Part shown: positions 1 through 13,783 of the stretch, one piece after another
How the letters are laid out: each line of letters starts with the position of its first letter
How positions within the stretch are numbered: the first letter of the stretch is position 1
Assembly: GCA_037013685.1 (NCBI GenBank)
Contig: CM072886.1
Span: forward strand, 60,442,933-60,506,932
Source of the DNA: Acridotheres tristis
Lineage: Eukaryota > Chordata > Aves > Passeriformes > Sturnidae
Length of the DNA stretch: 64,000 bases
Direction of reading: 5' to 3'
Notes under the pieces: model-generated
Seen by the model: the letters and a program-made list of their open reading frames with translations, nothing else
Databases searched by the model: none
What the model was told of the DNA's origin: nothing
Translations under genes and position numbers: made by a program

Positions 1-3000
1 GCACCTGCACCTTTGGAACAGGTTCTGAATTCTTCTTCTCTTTCATCTTTGTAAGGGAACAAAAATAGGAATAAAACACAGTTCTTCCCAAAACCCGGAG
101 GGCCAAATTTCCTGCCAGTATAAATCAGCATGTGCACTGTAATCTCTCCCTGGGTCATGCTAGTCCATGAGAGCAGAGAACGTGAATGGTGAAGCATTTG
201 TTAAACAGTGGGTTAGATACTTGCAAAATTCAAAATAAGAAGGTCGGTTTTATTTGAGGTTTATTTTCTGCATCTTTCAAGCTTTAATTTGCCTTTCAAT
301 CATATTTTGCCTTTGTTGAATTTAGTTACTAAGTCTTCCATTTTAGTTCCCATTTACAATGCTACAAGCTAAATCTTGCTTTATTCTTCAATTTAACTAG
401 GCAGTGGAAGGACCACGATCTTTCTCTGGCATGCAGAGCACGTTTGGGAATTTTGGTTTTGGTTTGTTTAGCAGTATTAGGTCATCTGGCGTTTTTTTTA
501 GGATTTCTGTATTTTTGCTCTTATTGCTTGCAAGACGACTTTCTTCATCCAGTAATAGATTACTGTCATTGTGAAAGGTCCTTCTGTTCCTAATGAACTT
601 CAAGTTATTTGTTCTAGTCCTTTGGCTCTGTTGGTTATTAGTATTGCCTTTTCCCCCCCTTCTCCATTTTCTACAATGCCTAGCTTCTGTTCTCTACTTA
701 TCATTTTCACCTTTCTCTTTCTTCCATTTGTTACAGGCATTTGAAAAGTTGCAGATGCTTTCACTTCCAATGAAAGCCTGGCTGCATTTCTAATAACCAG
801 TGTGATTTTATTTTGAATCACTATGTAGTGTCTTTTGGGGTATCTAATAGTACAAGATATTCATAAACCCTTGCCAGATGTTGTCGTCTTTCCCTCATAT
901 TTTGGTTTTTCCTGCTGGGTGAATTCAGGCCTAATTGAATTCACCTCTTTTTAAGCTGACCCTAGAAGAGCATCAAATGGAAAGGTGAATGGTTTCATGT
1001 GCTGTGCAAATGTAGCAGATGTGATGGAGCCCTGCTCAGTTGTATGTAAGGAACACTAGTTGTTAATTCTGTTTCTGTTCTTTCTCATCTGCCAAAAGGT
1101 TATGTTGTATGGGATGAAGGTGCTCTGTGGGACACAGAGAACTTCCCCCTCTCCTTACAGTTACTGAATTATATTGACTTGGATTTTTTCCTTTCCATCT
1201 CCCCAATGTGAAACTGACAGAATTAGCTAATAATTGATGCTTATCTTGCTGGCACATCCATGTTGGCTTGGGTTGGTTGAAGGGCTCTGTCAGAGCCGTC
1301 AGGCTCAGTTCTACCCCTCTTTGCCCTCTACTGTGTGTTGGTAACAGATGTAGTGTGCAGGCTGCTGCCTCCTTGGCAGTCCTGGTGTGGTGAATGCATG
1401 GCAATTACACTGAAGTCCAGCTATGTAAAAGAGATTCAGAGCAGCTCAAAACAAATTCTCTGTGTTAAAAAATTAAGGGAGTACTGTGACATTAGCCAGA
1501 TGTGCAACCCTTTGGGGAAACTTTTGCAGACTGCTTCACAAATATGTGGTAATAGAGGAGATTCAACCTGTTTTCCCTCCTCATAGAGTAGCAAGTGAAA
1601 ACCAGTATCCTACCAATGCCAGGGAGGAGAGCCAGATGGTTAGCTATTCCTGTTCATGCACCTTTCACAGTGCTGTGCTGCCCTTCTTGCTTTGCTCCCA
1701 TCTGTATCTGCAGTGCTGTATTCCATGTTGAAGTGGTGCTGAAGCATCTAGGAAACATGGCAATGCAGCATAGGAGAAAAACTGTTTTGTCCCAATTACC
1801 AGACTCATAATTAAGGCTGAAGATGATTTAACCTTGTGATTCCTTGGAGGTGATAGTATCTGGGTGAGTGAGGGATTTCCATCACCACTGGTAGTAGGGT
1901 CCTCCTAGAGAGGTACCCAAACTTCCGGGCTCTGTCAAAGGGTAATGAAATATGCAAGAAGGGCTCATTCAAACTAATTTGTTTGAGAAGAGAGGTTGAC
2001 AAAAGCTTTTCAAGTAAAGTGTTGGGAAGAAAAACTTAGAAAGCATCTTATTCTCTCCAATTACTCTGTCTGATCTCCAGTTCAGGTGGAGGGATGTTAC
2101 AGTACTGATGAGCATTAATGTCAAATTCCACTTTCACTCCTTAGTTTCTGTAAAATAGGAAAGCAGGCAGCTCTGTTTGTAAGCTGTAAGGGAAGCATGT
2201 TAGAGACTTATTTGTGTCCAAGCCTGAACTTTCTTATCTTGGCAGTCTGAGATCAGTGACTGCACAAATAATATATGACAGGCCACACTGCTTTCAGGGT
2301 GTATGGCACGTGTGTGGGATGATGAGTTTTAGTTGTTTGCTTGATACACATCTTTTCTGAAATACAGATGTCTGTGTAATGCATAACTTACCTTATTAAT
2401 AACTTGTATTTCAGACTTCTAAGTACATACAATAGCATGCATACACCCCAGAAGGGTAACTCTTGTTGGTGTTTGATGAAAACACAAGTCTTTTGCAGTT
2501 TTTGCAGTCACTTAAAAGGACGTTTGAAGGCTGGAGTAGTGTGGCAATCTCTGCTAGGGCTGATAGTGTATGAAGAGGATTTTTGTATCTTTTTTTTTTC
2601 CTTCCTGATGCTACTGACTCATCCACTCTTTTTGCTGCCTTTTTATGCTCATTTATATGCACTAATTCAGCTGACTGGTTAAGTTCCACCACCCACTTAC
2701 AACTTCAATGAATAATGTTTTAGGCCCAGCGTCTCACAAGTGCAGGCCCCTCACACATCAATGTCATTACTGGAATTGCTTTTACTGATAGCAGCCACGT
2801 GGCAGGTGTACAGAGAGCAGCCTGCAGAACGAGCAGCATGAAGAGCATCATTCATCAGGTTTGCTCACGGAAACTCATCTTGTCTCCTAGCATGGAAAAC
2901 TTGTGGTGCCCTTCCTCCTCCATTCTTTTCCTTCTGCTGCCTATGACCATGCTGTGCACTTTTTCTCACATTGTGGTTTTGAGTGAGGAGTCCAGATAGG

Positions 3001-4776
3001 ATTAGGTTGTGTCTTGCTGTTGCATAGAAACCTTTGAAGAAGATTCAAGAAATCTCTTGTGCTTTTGGAGGATGCAGGAAGGTTCATTACTGCCACGTGC
3101 ACCAGACCAGATTAATTATCTATAGCAAAATATGTACTCGTCTGCAATACTTCAAGTGAGTGGCTCAGCTTAAGCCGTTGCTTAATTTTAAACACATGCA
3201 TAAGTTTATCCTGAGCTGGACCCACAAAAGGCCCTCACAGGGACAGACTGCAACAGGTTTATAGCACCATCTCTGCAGAGCTACTTGAGGGAGGAACAGT
3301 CCTCACTTGGTTCTTCTGGATACTGATGATTTATTTAGGCTTTTATGTTAACAAAGTGTCTCTGCTTGCTTGTTATAATCACCACAATGAATCCTGTAAG
3401 CTTTCATGACCTTAAGAAGGGTAGCTTAATATTGGCACTAGATTTTAAAAGGGGGCGTTGTCACAGTTGTTCTTAATTGAATCTGAAAGACAAAAAAAAT
3501 TTAAAGATCTCAGCTGGCATTTGAAAGAATGCCCCCTTCTTGTTCTAGGTTGTATTTTCTCATTAAAATGCCGCCTTTCCTGTAATCAGTATTTCACAGT
3601 TCAGCCATCTCCAGATACTGTGAAACAGCTGTGCAAAGGTCAAGTACAAGAGGGCAATGGGAGAAGAAAATGACACCACAGCTCCCAGGGTTTCCAACCA
3701 CCCTGTTAACAAATTTACTGACACAGGGCATAATTTTCACTGACGCTGCCCATTTTTTACTGACACCGACTCTTAAGACTCCATAGGGAGCAGATGCTGA
3801 CATCTCTCTTGACTTTGAAAAGCTCATTGCTGAAACAAAAGGGTTTTATGCAAAGATTTACATAAAGTGTCTAAACATTAAACGGGGGATCAATAGTTCT
3901 CCAAGTCTGAGTAATGATCCCACATGGCAAAGCTACATTTTAATTAATAAGAATGCATCCATACTTTATCTTTGTATTTTCACACACGCAGACATCCCCA
4001 CCCTTGGGCCCATCTTGTGTTTTTTTCAAGCACATACTGTTTTTTATCACATCCTAGTCTGAATCTCTTTGGCCTCTGATTATTTTTTGAGACTTGTGCA
4101 GACATACCTAACACCTTTATGGCTTTTTAGTGAGGCCCTTGGTTAAGAGATAAGGGTGGTGGTAGATCTCAGAGAGCTTATTCCCTCCTGGGTAGATTTA
4201 ATTTAAACTAGACCTTGCTGTTCAGAAATAAGCCTTGTCTGCTTCAGTGCCATGCTTAGGTTTTGTCTTCTTGGTCTCTCCAGTTATTTGCTGTTGACTT
4301 TTCAGTCCCACATGAACATGATTTTGTCTAGTTCATCTCTTAAACCTGACTGGTAAAGTGTGCTCTGTGTAGTGCACTTGTAATTCTTCTCCTTTGCTGC
4401 TTGTGTTCCCTCAGTTGTTGACTGTGACTGGAAAATAGGCGTACAAAGCATTTTGCATTCTCTGAATGTACCACACAGTAATTCTGCTGTCTGAAAACTC
4501 TGTAATGTCAATAATTGATGCACTTGAGAAGTGGTAATTAAATTAGTTAATTATGCTGGTAAAATTACATGCAATTATGTGACTGCAGGGTATGTTTAGT
4601 AAATTAGGCTTTCCCATACTCACTACATATTGTGGTGCCAATTTTGTTCCTTGATGATTAGGTAGCTTTTGATACTTCTTAATTGATTTAATACCTGGAT
4701 CTTCATTAGCCCTCGATTGCTATGCAATGTATGTCTGACATTTTTCTCTCTGATATTTCACAGAATATCATTCATC
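1..4776. other. Unique non-coding sequence, no gene seen
   Basis: AT-rich unique DNA. The region 600-745 is pyrimidine-rich and ends in 'ttgttacag', a fair splice-acceptor shape. The following frame runs only 18 codons to a stop and matches nothing I know. A TAAT-rich patch lies at 4505-4580 (see findings). No transposon was recognised. Confidence 0.7.
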
Positions 4777-4791
4777 AAAAAAAAAAAAAAA
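4777..4791 (+). repeat. Poly(A) run, 15 bases
   Basis: A15 homopolymer in unique sequence, with no associated transposon body recognised. Confidence 0.95.
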
Positions 4792-7700
4792 TCAATCCAT
4801 ACGTATATACAAATTTCTGTCAGATGTTAAAGCATCAAGGCATCAAGACTTCAGGGAAAACGCTGTCTTCTACAAGTGCCTTGCAGTGACTTGCCCACTA
4901 GTAAGAGATGCCAATCAACTAACTGTCCCTGGGAACCCTCTAATATAGAATGACTGATTTCATTTATGTTTCTCTTGAAAGATCCAAATAAATAGGTGTC
5001 TCAGGGAAGATTGGCACGGTGACAGCTGTTTTAATGACACCTGTTATCTTTGCAGAGAGCAGCGAAAGGTTATTAAAAGGTAACATTAACTCAAATAAAA
5101 ATTTCAAGAGGGTCAGATTTGATTTCGTCTGGTGCTCGGGTGGGGTTTCCTGTATTTCATTCATGCTTGCTCAGTATTTTATGTGTCAGAATAGCCTCCC
5201 AGCAGATGGTTACCTTCATGTTGGCTATGTTTACTATTGCACACCTCTCCAGACCCTGCATTTCCCCCCACCAGCACATACTCTGTTGCTGTCAGAAACG
5301 ACACTTGTGAGTATGATCCCTGTTTAGGGTTGCTAGTGACAAACTGCAATAAAGGTTAAGAGCCAGACCTTTTATTTTTGCTCTTAGGGCAGAATCTCTG
5401 TAGGGGAAAGGAAAGGGTAGAGTGGAACTGGTTCTCTAACTTTGGAGCATATAACATGGTCTCTACCTGAGCCCAGCCCAGCAGTGTGCAAGTACCAAAA
5501 CCAGTGGGATCTGAGTGGCAGAGCAGTTAAATAGCTGGGCTAAACTGACCTGAGAAGAAAAGGCTCCACTACTGTGATGACTTCCTAAAAGGATGAATGA
5601 ACACTATCCTGTTCGTGTTATGTTTCTAGGGACTTGGTACAGATAGAGGCAGGCAGGACCCTTGGTTTGTCAGCTTTGTGAGACACACATTCCTCTGATT
5701 CTGTCCCTTCATGGTGCCATTAATCAGGTGACTGGGGAGCATGGACTCAGTCCTTGTGTAAGAGCATGAAGGGTGCCCACACTCATCAAATCTGTACTCA
5801 GCAGTAAACACAGCATGTACTACTCAGAGAAATAATTCCTGAGAAAAGACTTTTGGAGGTGTACAGGTAGCTTTGTCTGAGGTTTGCTTCTTAAAGGAAA
5901 ACCAACTTTCTGTCATTTTCTGTGGCTACTGGACCATCTTTATGATGGACTGAATATTTATTTGGAGGGTTCAGTTCATGTTGCTTCTGTTTGCTTTTTT
6001 TAGACCTTTACTGTCTTTAACACTTCTCTGCTTCTTTTTAACAATGTTTATTACCTAAATCCCTTTTCTTCCCCTTCCCCACCCCAACTCAAATTATGGT
6101 CAATTCTTTTTATATGGCCAATGCACAGCTTAGGCTTAAAACTCCTCAGGATAGTATTTCCAGCGTGCTCAGTAATGGTTAGAGCTGGCAAACTGTCTGG
6201 CTTCTTAAACCCTGCCTACTGTGGCTCATCAAACTTGTTGGTCTTGGGGAACTGAGGTTGTGTGGTTTGTGAGCACATGTGAACTTCCAAAGAGATGGAG
6301 TATTCATTTCTCCAGACCTCTAAATTAGTGTGTATAAGGAAGTTTTTACTTTTATGAATACAAAACTATCACAGATTCTTGTGAGGTTTTTGTAATTTTC
6401 AAGCTCACATAAAAATTGAAGTTAAATGATTACTACTGGAGGTGCAGACTTTTCTATATACTTACCAACAGCAAGAACTCTGGTTCTATTTAAGAGGCTA
6501 ATCAGTGCTTGAAAAAATCATAGTTTTGTTCAATGAGAAGAGACACTTTTAAAATATGAAGGAGTAGAGTCAATTAGAAAGCAGTGAAGAAATGCGTAGA
6601 TTTAGATGGGAAAGCGCTTTCCTAAGGATTTTAGTGGGATGTATAGATGTAGGGATAGGACCTCCTGCAGGCATGCAATGGTCTTACAAGTGAGTCTGTT
6701 AAAATACTTCCTGCTTTGCCTGGCAATTCCACAGTTTTGTTAAGACTTCAGTGTTTGGGAAGGTGCTTGACTATTGAAAATAAAAGGGAGATCGAACCCA
6801 AAATAACTTTAGTAATGCTGGGAATATGTAGAAGCTTCTTGTTATTTGTCTTTAGTGGGAACGTGGCTCTTGCTGTCTTCTGAAAGCCGTGCTTTCAAAA
6901 GAACCTATCTTTATTTGGCACATTTGTGCTAGTGAGGCTGGCATGCTACCTTGTTAGCTGGCGTCATGCCATCCCAACAGATGGACAGGAGTATAGACAG
7001 CCAGGAGACCATGTACAAGCATCAGTATGTGTGTTGAGGGCAAGATCCCCTAGCCAGAAGTGTTGAAATGCTTGTCTGTTCTGTGTTTCTGCACTTGTGG
7101 CTAAGTAAGATGATGTACCAGCCTTGAGTGGAATCAGCTTCGTTGGCATAAACTAATCCTTCACCTCCCAGGCAGGAGCTGCTCATGCAGAATTTGAGTT
7201 GGTGTTCCTATGGAAAGTCTGGGGCTTTCTGAAAAGACACTAGTGCTTTCTACACAGCATATAGTTCAAAGTGTGGTGAGGCCAACTTTTAAAGTCATAT
7301 GTTCATTAGGTCATACTCAGAGAAGAAACAAAGCTCCATCAATGGTGATGAAGCCAGAAGTGTAAATGACCAAGTCCAGGTCTGACCAATTTATTAAGCA
7401 AAGGTTTCTGCTAAGCTTGGAGAGTGGAGAGAGCTTGTCTGTAGATTGCCACAGAAATTCATTGTTAGACTTCTCTGGACATCTTTCATGCTATTTGTCT
7501 TTGCCTCAAGATGCAGTGTTTTCCTAGTGAGACACACAAATCCACAGCTGTCAACATTAAGTGCTTTTGTAGATTAAAGTAGTAACTTGACTAGATTTAT
7601 GGAATCAAAGATGAAGAAGAATGAATTCATCTAATGTGTAGTTTAAGAGGTGGAAGGAAAGCCATGCCTCCCTAAGACTCTGACATTAGTTGAACTCTAA

Positions 7701-8739
7701 TCAGCTTTAAATTTGGAATTCAGTTAGTAGATGTTTAGTTTGGGAATGGCCACTTTTGTATAAGTTGAAATTTGTTTCAAGGTTCTGTAGAATATACTGA
7801 AAAAAATCCCTGTTCATAACTAAATTGGTACTTATTTGTAATTGTCTTGCTAACTAAATTGGTTTAAATTTACTGGAGTTAAACTTTAATCAAACTCCAA
7901 ATACAGACTCTTTCCAGGCTTCTGCTTGAGTTACTTCATTTAAAGAACTGGAAACAATTTCAGAAGAGTTATGGGTAACTTTAAAACCTTGTAGAAGACA
8001 CTGATAGAATGCTATGGGGCAGCACACAAGGGGTTGCGATCTGTGGTTCAGAGGTGTGCACAACTGTGAGCAAAGGCAGTGATATTAGCAATGATTCGTG
8101 GAACCAATATTTGGAAAATTATCTTAAAGGCTTAAATTATCTTAAATACTTATATTTTCTCTTCCACCAACAAAGTATTAGATTCAGATTTTAGCTGAAA
8201 TATTTTCACTTGGAAAACTCTGTTTTGCCGTAGGTATCTAGGTATATATTTTGGTCCCAGGGTCAAGGTCCTTGGTATGTACTTTATCATGCAATACCTA
8301 CCTCTTCCTTACCACGTACTAACAGATATTTTAGGATAACTTTGTATGAAAGACATGTATTTATATTCTGCTAATTTTAGGAAGTGGCACTAGTTGAAAT
8401 TGCAATATTCGTATTTGCACATAAGCAATTTAACAAATGAATTAGCTCCCTGTAAGAATATTTAAACATAAAACCCAGTATCTACCTAGTCTGAATTACA
8501 AAGAGTCTTGCAGATAATTTAGCAAAGTCCTCAGTATGGGTCATATTCATATCTGTTGGATGAAATATTAAATGAATTTGTCCCAGTTTACTTCCAATTA
8601 CATATACCTGTGTAGGTAGCAGAAATGTGCGTTGCTTACAGCCGGCTTTAAGAAAGATTGTTGAGATGCCTGTTAGATTGGAAAAGGGAAGTCTTAGGGA
8701 TCACAACGAAGTATAAAAACACCTGAAGGGAGGGAGGGA
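4792..8739. other. Unique non-coding sequence, nothing recognised
   Basis: AT-rich unique sequence between the A15 run and the first CR1 fragment. A pyrimidine-rich stretch occurs at about 6050-6095. I see no exon, RNA gene or repeat. Confidence 0.7.
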
Positions 8740-9040
8740 AGTGGATAGAGCCAGACTATTTTCAGTGGTGCCCAGTGACAGGACCAGAGGCAATGGGCAC
8801 AAATTGAAATACAGGATGTTCTCCCTGAACACCAGGAAACACTTTTCTTACTGTGAGGGTGATTGAGCAGTCAAACAGGTTGCTCTGGGGTTCTCTCTCC
8901 TTAGAGATATTTAGAAGCAATATGGATGTGGGCCTGAGCAGCTGGCTCTAGGTGACCCTGCTTGAGTGGGGGTTTGGACAAGATGATATTCAGAGGTCCC
9001 TTCTAACCTCTGCATGGAAACTAATTGCTGTTGTGATTGA
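8740..9040 (+). mobile_element. CR1 LINE, 3' terminal fragment
   Basis: This is a 5'-truncated copy of the chicken-repeat-1 (CR1) non-LTR retrotransposon, the dominant transposon of bird genomes. It covers the last stretch of ORF2 and the short 3' UTR. The frame at 8774-8809 reads [12 protein letters not shown], the conserved motif near the C-terminus of CR1 ORF2. It is followed by the degraded stretch equivalent to the family's HWNRLP...SPSLE motif. The 3' UTR wording is clear (a 'ctctaggtgaccctgcttgag' type segment near 8948-8968, then 'ggtccctt' just before 9002). The terminal 8-bp tail repeats have decayed to about one recognisable unit near 9033. A stop and frame changes after about 8870 show it is dead. 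Severe 5' truncation is normal for CR1. The ends are accurate to roughly 15 bases. Confidence 0.92.
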
Positions 9041-9103
9041 GTTCAGATCATATGTGTCAGACCTCTCAGCCTAAGAGAATTTAGTTCTCTTTTTTTACTT
9101 TCC

Positions 9104-9116
9104 TTTTTTTTTTTTT
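9104..9116 (+). repeat. Poly(T) run, 13 bases
   Basis: T13 run about 65 bases downstream of the CR1 fragment, preceded by a shorter T7 run. Simple repeat. Confidence 0.93.
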
Positions 9117-12100
9117 AATGCCACTTGGTTATGTGCAGAGGGTAGTGAGATGTATTCATCTTATCAGCATACTTCCTCCTTTTTTCTGCAGGAAGTGCTC
9201 AGCATCAAAGCACTGAAGAGCAGTTGAAATGTACTCAGCAGGTCCTTGATTCTCTATTAGTGCTGTTAGCGATTTTTTGTAAAGCAGGTCCTTATGTGAA
9301 GGCACAGGAGAAAGCTGCTCCTGTGATCTCTCTGATCACTCTTTCCAAGTGTTACAGCTCCCAGTATGGGGCTATTTGGGTGTATCCCAGTGAGAGGTTT
9401 GGATCTTTATGTGATAATGGCCTCTGTTCCAGTCTTTCACCATGGCATGCTGATGAACTAGGTAGGAATACTCTTTGCCTACAGAACACTCTACATCATT
9501 ACTTGCCGTGATATTATCATCACTTGTATATCCTTAAACCAAAAAGAGACACCACTTAAGTATAATCTCCTCTAGAAACCTGTGGGTAACCAATTTGATT
9601 TCACAGAGTCATTCCAGGACCACTCAGATTCATAAAGGCCCACATACAGTGTGACCAAACAGGCAGTGGAGTACTAGTGCATGCCAGTTTGCCCAAATAT
9701 GTCTACACTATATATTAAATCTTCACAGTAGGCTTTCTACCAATATATCCTTGTCCTTTTCATTTTATATTTGAAATTATAATTAGTAACAACAGGTGCA
9801 GAATAGATTCTCCCTGCAAAAGAGTAAAATGCTATTGGATAGCTAGCAAGGAGAAGGAATGCAGGTTTCAGAATGGTACATGGAGCAGCTACAGTACAAT
9901 TGTAGGCTGGGTTGGCTGTGGCTCTTCTGAGCCATCACAGCTTGTCCCCTATTTGTATCAAGTTCAAAGTCATCTTTGTAAGAAACATTCCATTTCCACA
10001 CAAACCAGAGATGCTTGTTTACTCTTGCAGCTCTCATTTCATCTTTGTTACTTAATGATTCTTGGCTTTTCTCTCCTTGCTGTCTTCACTGTCATGTTGA
10101 TGCAGCTGATAGTGAATGCTGTCCTTATTTTAACCCCAGTCATTTTACGTTTGGCTTTTCAAGCACCCAACCCACAGCGACTCCGGAATCAGACTTTTAG
10201 CTACATTAACTGCAATGTGGGTGCATTGCAGTAGCTTTCATACACTGGCAGGCCTTTTCATAATTTAGGAAATTTTCCTCTACTTGCCACTGCCTAATAT
10301 ACATGTTTAGACTGTTGGGCACCAGTAAAAATGCTTTTTTGCCCTTTGATTTTTTTTTTCATTAAGTCTGAAATTTGCTACAACTAGTTTTCTGTCACAT
10401 AGATTCCTTAAGCATTGGTCTACTTTATTGGTTCATGATGGGGAATATAGCAGAGAAGTCTAGGCACAGGGTTTTGAGAGGACTGAGATTAGAGCAACCC
10501 AGAATAACTGTAATGTCGCAGTTTAGCAACACAGTTGAACAAATGACAGAACTGTTAGTATGCACCTAGAGCCACTACATCTTTGAAGCTTAATCAGTCC
10601 TATCCCAGAGGCTCTGGAAACTCAAATTTGGATGCTACTGCCGTCCTATTAGATTAGCAATATCTGTATAAACTGGTGGCTCAGCTTACAAAGACCTTGG
10701 GTTCTGTTGACTTTGACAGGGGGAGAGGAGAGATGGAAATCGTGCAGAGTGAGGTCTCTAGATGGAGTATTTAATGTCTTGTCTGCATTCTGGTACCACC
10801 AGTCCCAAATATTTAAACAGAGTTAATTCTCCAGAGGGTTTATGTTGTGAGATGCAGGACACCAAAGCAAATTATCAAGTGATAAAGTAGCTGTATATTT
10901 TCTTTTAAAGTATTTTCTCATTTTTGAGTTTCAAGGTGCGGGTTGGGTCATGATTTCAAGTGATGGTGTTGTTTTGAATTTTGTGTTATTTGTTTGTGTT
11001 TCCATTTGTGTTCTGTTGAGTTTTGGGTGTTTTTACACCACTGTTAGTTTTATAGAATAATTTTAGATCTCACACAACTGCAAACTTTTGGGAGCTGGAA
11101 CTTTAACCAGAACATCAAAGACTGTAACACTTTTGACTGAAATTGTTGGAGCTGGCAAAGCTCGGCTTTCTGATTGCCAGTTTATTTTATAGGCATGATC
11201 AATTGCAGTAGGTCACCTAAAATGCTGTAAAGAACCCCAAAACGAAAGTGATGTACTCCTTCAGTGTTGTAGAAAGTAATTGAGTACATCAAACATGTCC
11301 ATCCAAACCCCAAATGTGTTATACACGTTAATCTATACTTACAGGTCACAGTGAATATATACAGATTATTAGATGGTGAGCTCTATATGCATATTTGCAA
11401 AGAATTTTGTATCTTTGCATAAAGAATGCTTTTATTTTACAGTGCATCAAAAGTAACCCTAACTAAGCCATATAAAGGCATATCACATCCCTCGGTTTTG
11501 TGACTCACTTCATTATATGCCAAACACAAATTCCAGCTCCTTGTGTTTTACTTACAATAACATTAGTGTTTAATTCCACAAACTCAATCACAGCTACACT
11601 TAATATAAAGAAAGCAGAGTCCTTATTTTATAGCTGCATTAAATACTTTCCCCTAAAATGGTTTAGGGGGCGGTTTGTTTTGTTGTTTTTTTTTAATTTA
11701 TGGATTTTTTTCACAAAGCTTGAGATTTGTTTTGTTTTTAGTACTTGTATTTATAGTTGTGGAATGATCATTTTCTGGTTGATTTCACATTGAGCTCTCT
11801 CAAAACTAGTTTTAATAGTTCCATGCCCTTTAAATCTTTTTCTTTCTATCACTGCTGTTACAATATATTATACTTTATATTCTTAAGCTATTAACTTGGT
11901 GCTCAGTTAATGATTTGTTGGTGGTTTAAGGGAGTGTATCTGGGTGGTTTATATTGGTGCTAGCTTTTTTTCTTAAGAATGGCAAATAATATAAATAATT
12001 CTAATAGCGGAAAAAAAATAAACCAGCAAGGAGTTTGTTTCATGAGGCTTAGATAAGATGAGTTAACACATAATATATCAATCAACCTATTTTTGGCTAA

Positions 12101-13750
12101 AAGCTTGCATGGTGTTTGGTAGTTAGTGATGATGTGCTTTTCTTGGAGAGATGCAAATGACAAAAGAAATTTTTCTTTTCTTGGTGCCTCATCTCAAATG
12201 TTTAAGGAAATTTCTGAGTTACTTCTGGGCTGTTTTCATTAATCTCAAGTGCCAGTTGGGTTTGCTCTGTGGGATGATCTCTAAGCAGAAGATGGAGAGG
12301 GAGTAAAACAAAGCTGGAAAGAAGAATATAGGGAATGGAAAGAGAGCTACTTCCTCATTCTCATATTATGCCTGTTGAAGAAGCTTCACTTTGTAAGGAA
12401 CAATCTTTTTGCTGTTCCTAGACTTTCAAAATTACTTGATTACGTATGACAACACCACACCTGAAACGATGCAGGACACAACGTCCCCTAAGGATCCTCG
12501 GTTTTCACTGTGTCCTAGGTTAGGGCAGTACAGGGATGCTTCCTTGAGGCTCCCTGAGCTTTGCTGTGACTTGACTATGGATAGTAGCCAAGTGACTCAT
12601 ATGGAGTCCTTTGTCAAGTGTGGACCTGAGTGCCCAGTGTCTCATTTACCAGGTGCTATTTGTTTTTCTCTTAGCTCCACACTCCGTGTAGGACAAAATG
12701 CCATCTAAGTTTTCTTCTCTGGGACTGAATGCTGTTTTAATTCCTGAACTAAGTGCTGGTTTTCTGATGGAGCTCCCGTTTCCTAATATCTAGTTTCTTC
12801 TTTCTCTTTAGTTACTGTATGTGCACAGAGTGGTGTCACAACTGTGGAATGGTGAAAAGATATTTTGGATAGACCAAACTCATGGCAGAGGTGTACTTAA
12901 CCACAGGCTTATTTTTCCTTCTTGAGAAGTTGGACGGGTATGGAAGACCCTTTTCAGCTTGTGATAATTGGTACTTGATCAATATGTGCTTCTATGCAAC
13001 AAAATAACCCCTATGGTTATATTTATTTTGACTATTTATATTTTATTATGCTTACCCTGAAATAGTTTGCATGTACATAAGCCATATAACAACACAGGTG
13101 ATAAAATCAAAACTTTTACCTCCTTGAGGCTGAGAATTTATTTTGAGAAGTGTGGTCTGAAGAACAAGACCTCTGAGCTGTGGCTCAAACTGGAGATGGT
13201 TTTACAGTGAAAGGTCAGAAAAGCACACCATAAAAAGGGGAAGTCAGAGGAGAGAACAGGCCATTGAAAGGTCTGATTTTTCAGCAGTTGGATTTACAAG
13301 CAGGCAGAGAAAATGAGTAAAACTGCACAAAGCAAGAAAAAGAAGGCAGTGTCTTTTGCTGCAACCTGTGTTTTGGCACTCTTCTTCCTGGTTACCAGAA
13401 GAATAATTCCATGAAATGCAGTTTTTCTGCTAAATTCCTTTAGGGTCTGGATCTAAGTACATATGGATAGGATTCTTAACCTATTATATCCTGCATCTTT
13501 TGAAGAGATGTTCTTCCTCTCCACCTGATGCAAATACCTGATATGTGATGAACATGCACCTGGAGTTACCGTCTTTTGGCTTCCCACTGTAAACAACCAA
13601 GGGAAAGGTTGCAGCTTTTTTACCTGTATGGTGGTTTTTCCATCCTCCAGGCAGCTACAGAGGTGATGCTGATGCATCACCTGGTCTTCCTTTGAGTCAA
13701 AATCTGCCAACTCATATATAAATATATACAATTCCCCTAGTGCTGTCATT
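9117..13750. other. Unique non-coding sequence, no gene seen
   Basis: Unique AT-rich DNA with G/T-rich tracts near 10930-11035 and 11668-11745. Open frames of about 95-100 codons here have no family resemblance and conflict with one another. Confidence 0.7.
10928..11035 (+). repeat. G/T-rich low-complexity tract
   Basis: A stretch of about 100 bases made mostly of T and G (gttttg, gtgttt, gtttgtg phrases). It resembles shorter tracts at 11668-11745, 14148-14210 and 28093-28132. Low-complexity DNA with no coding potential. Confidence 0.75.
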
Positions 13751-13783
13751 AAAAAAAAAAAAAAACCAAAAAAACCAAAAAAA
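13751..13783 (+). repeat. A-rich tract with regular CC interruptions
   Basis: A15, then CC, A7, CC, A7. This is a short microsatellite-like tract of the (CCAAAAAAA)n type, common as low-complexity DNA in birds. Confidence 0.95.

Noticed and set aside
720..800. Acceptor-like 'tttcttccatttgttacag' followed by a short open frame
   Set aside because: Only 18 codons to a stop, no recognised protein, and such signals are frequent in pyrimidine-rich intronic DNA.
397..821. Two adjoining - strand open frames (821 to 600, then 603 to 397), lysine/arginine-rich
   Set aside because: Short frames on the purine-rich complement of a pyrimidine tract. Lysine/arginine richness follows from composition. No domain, splice signal or family resemblance.
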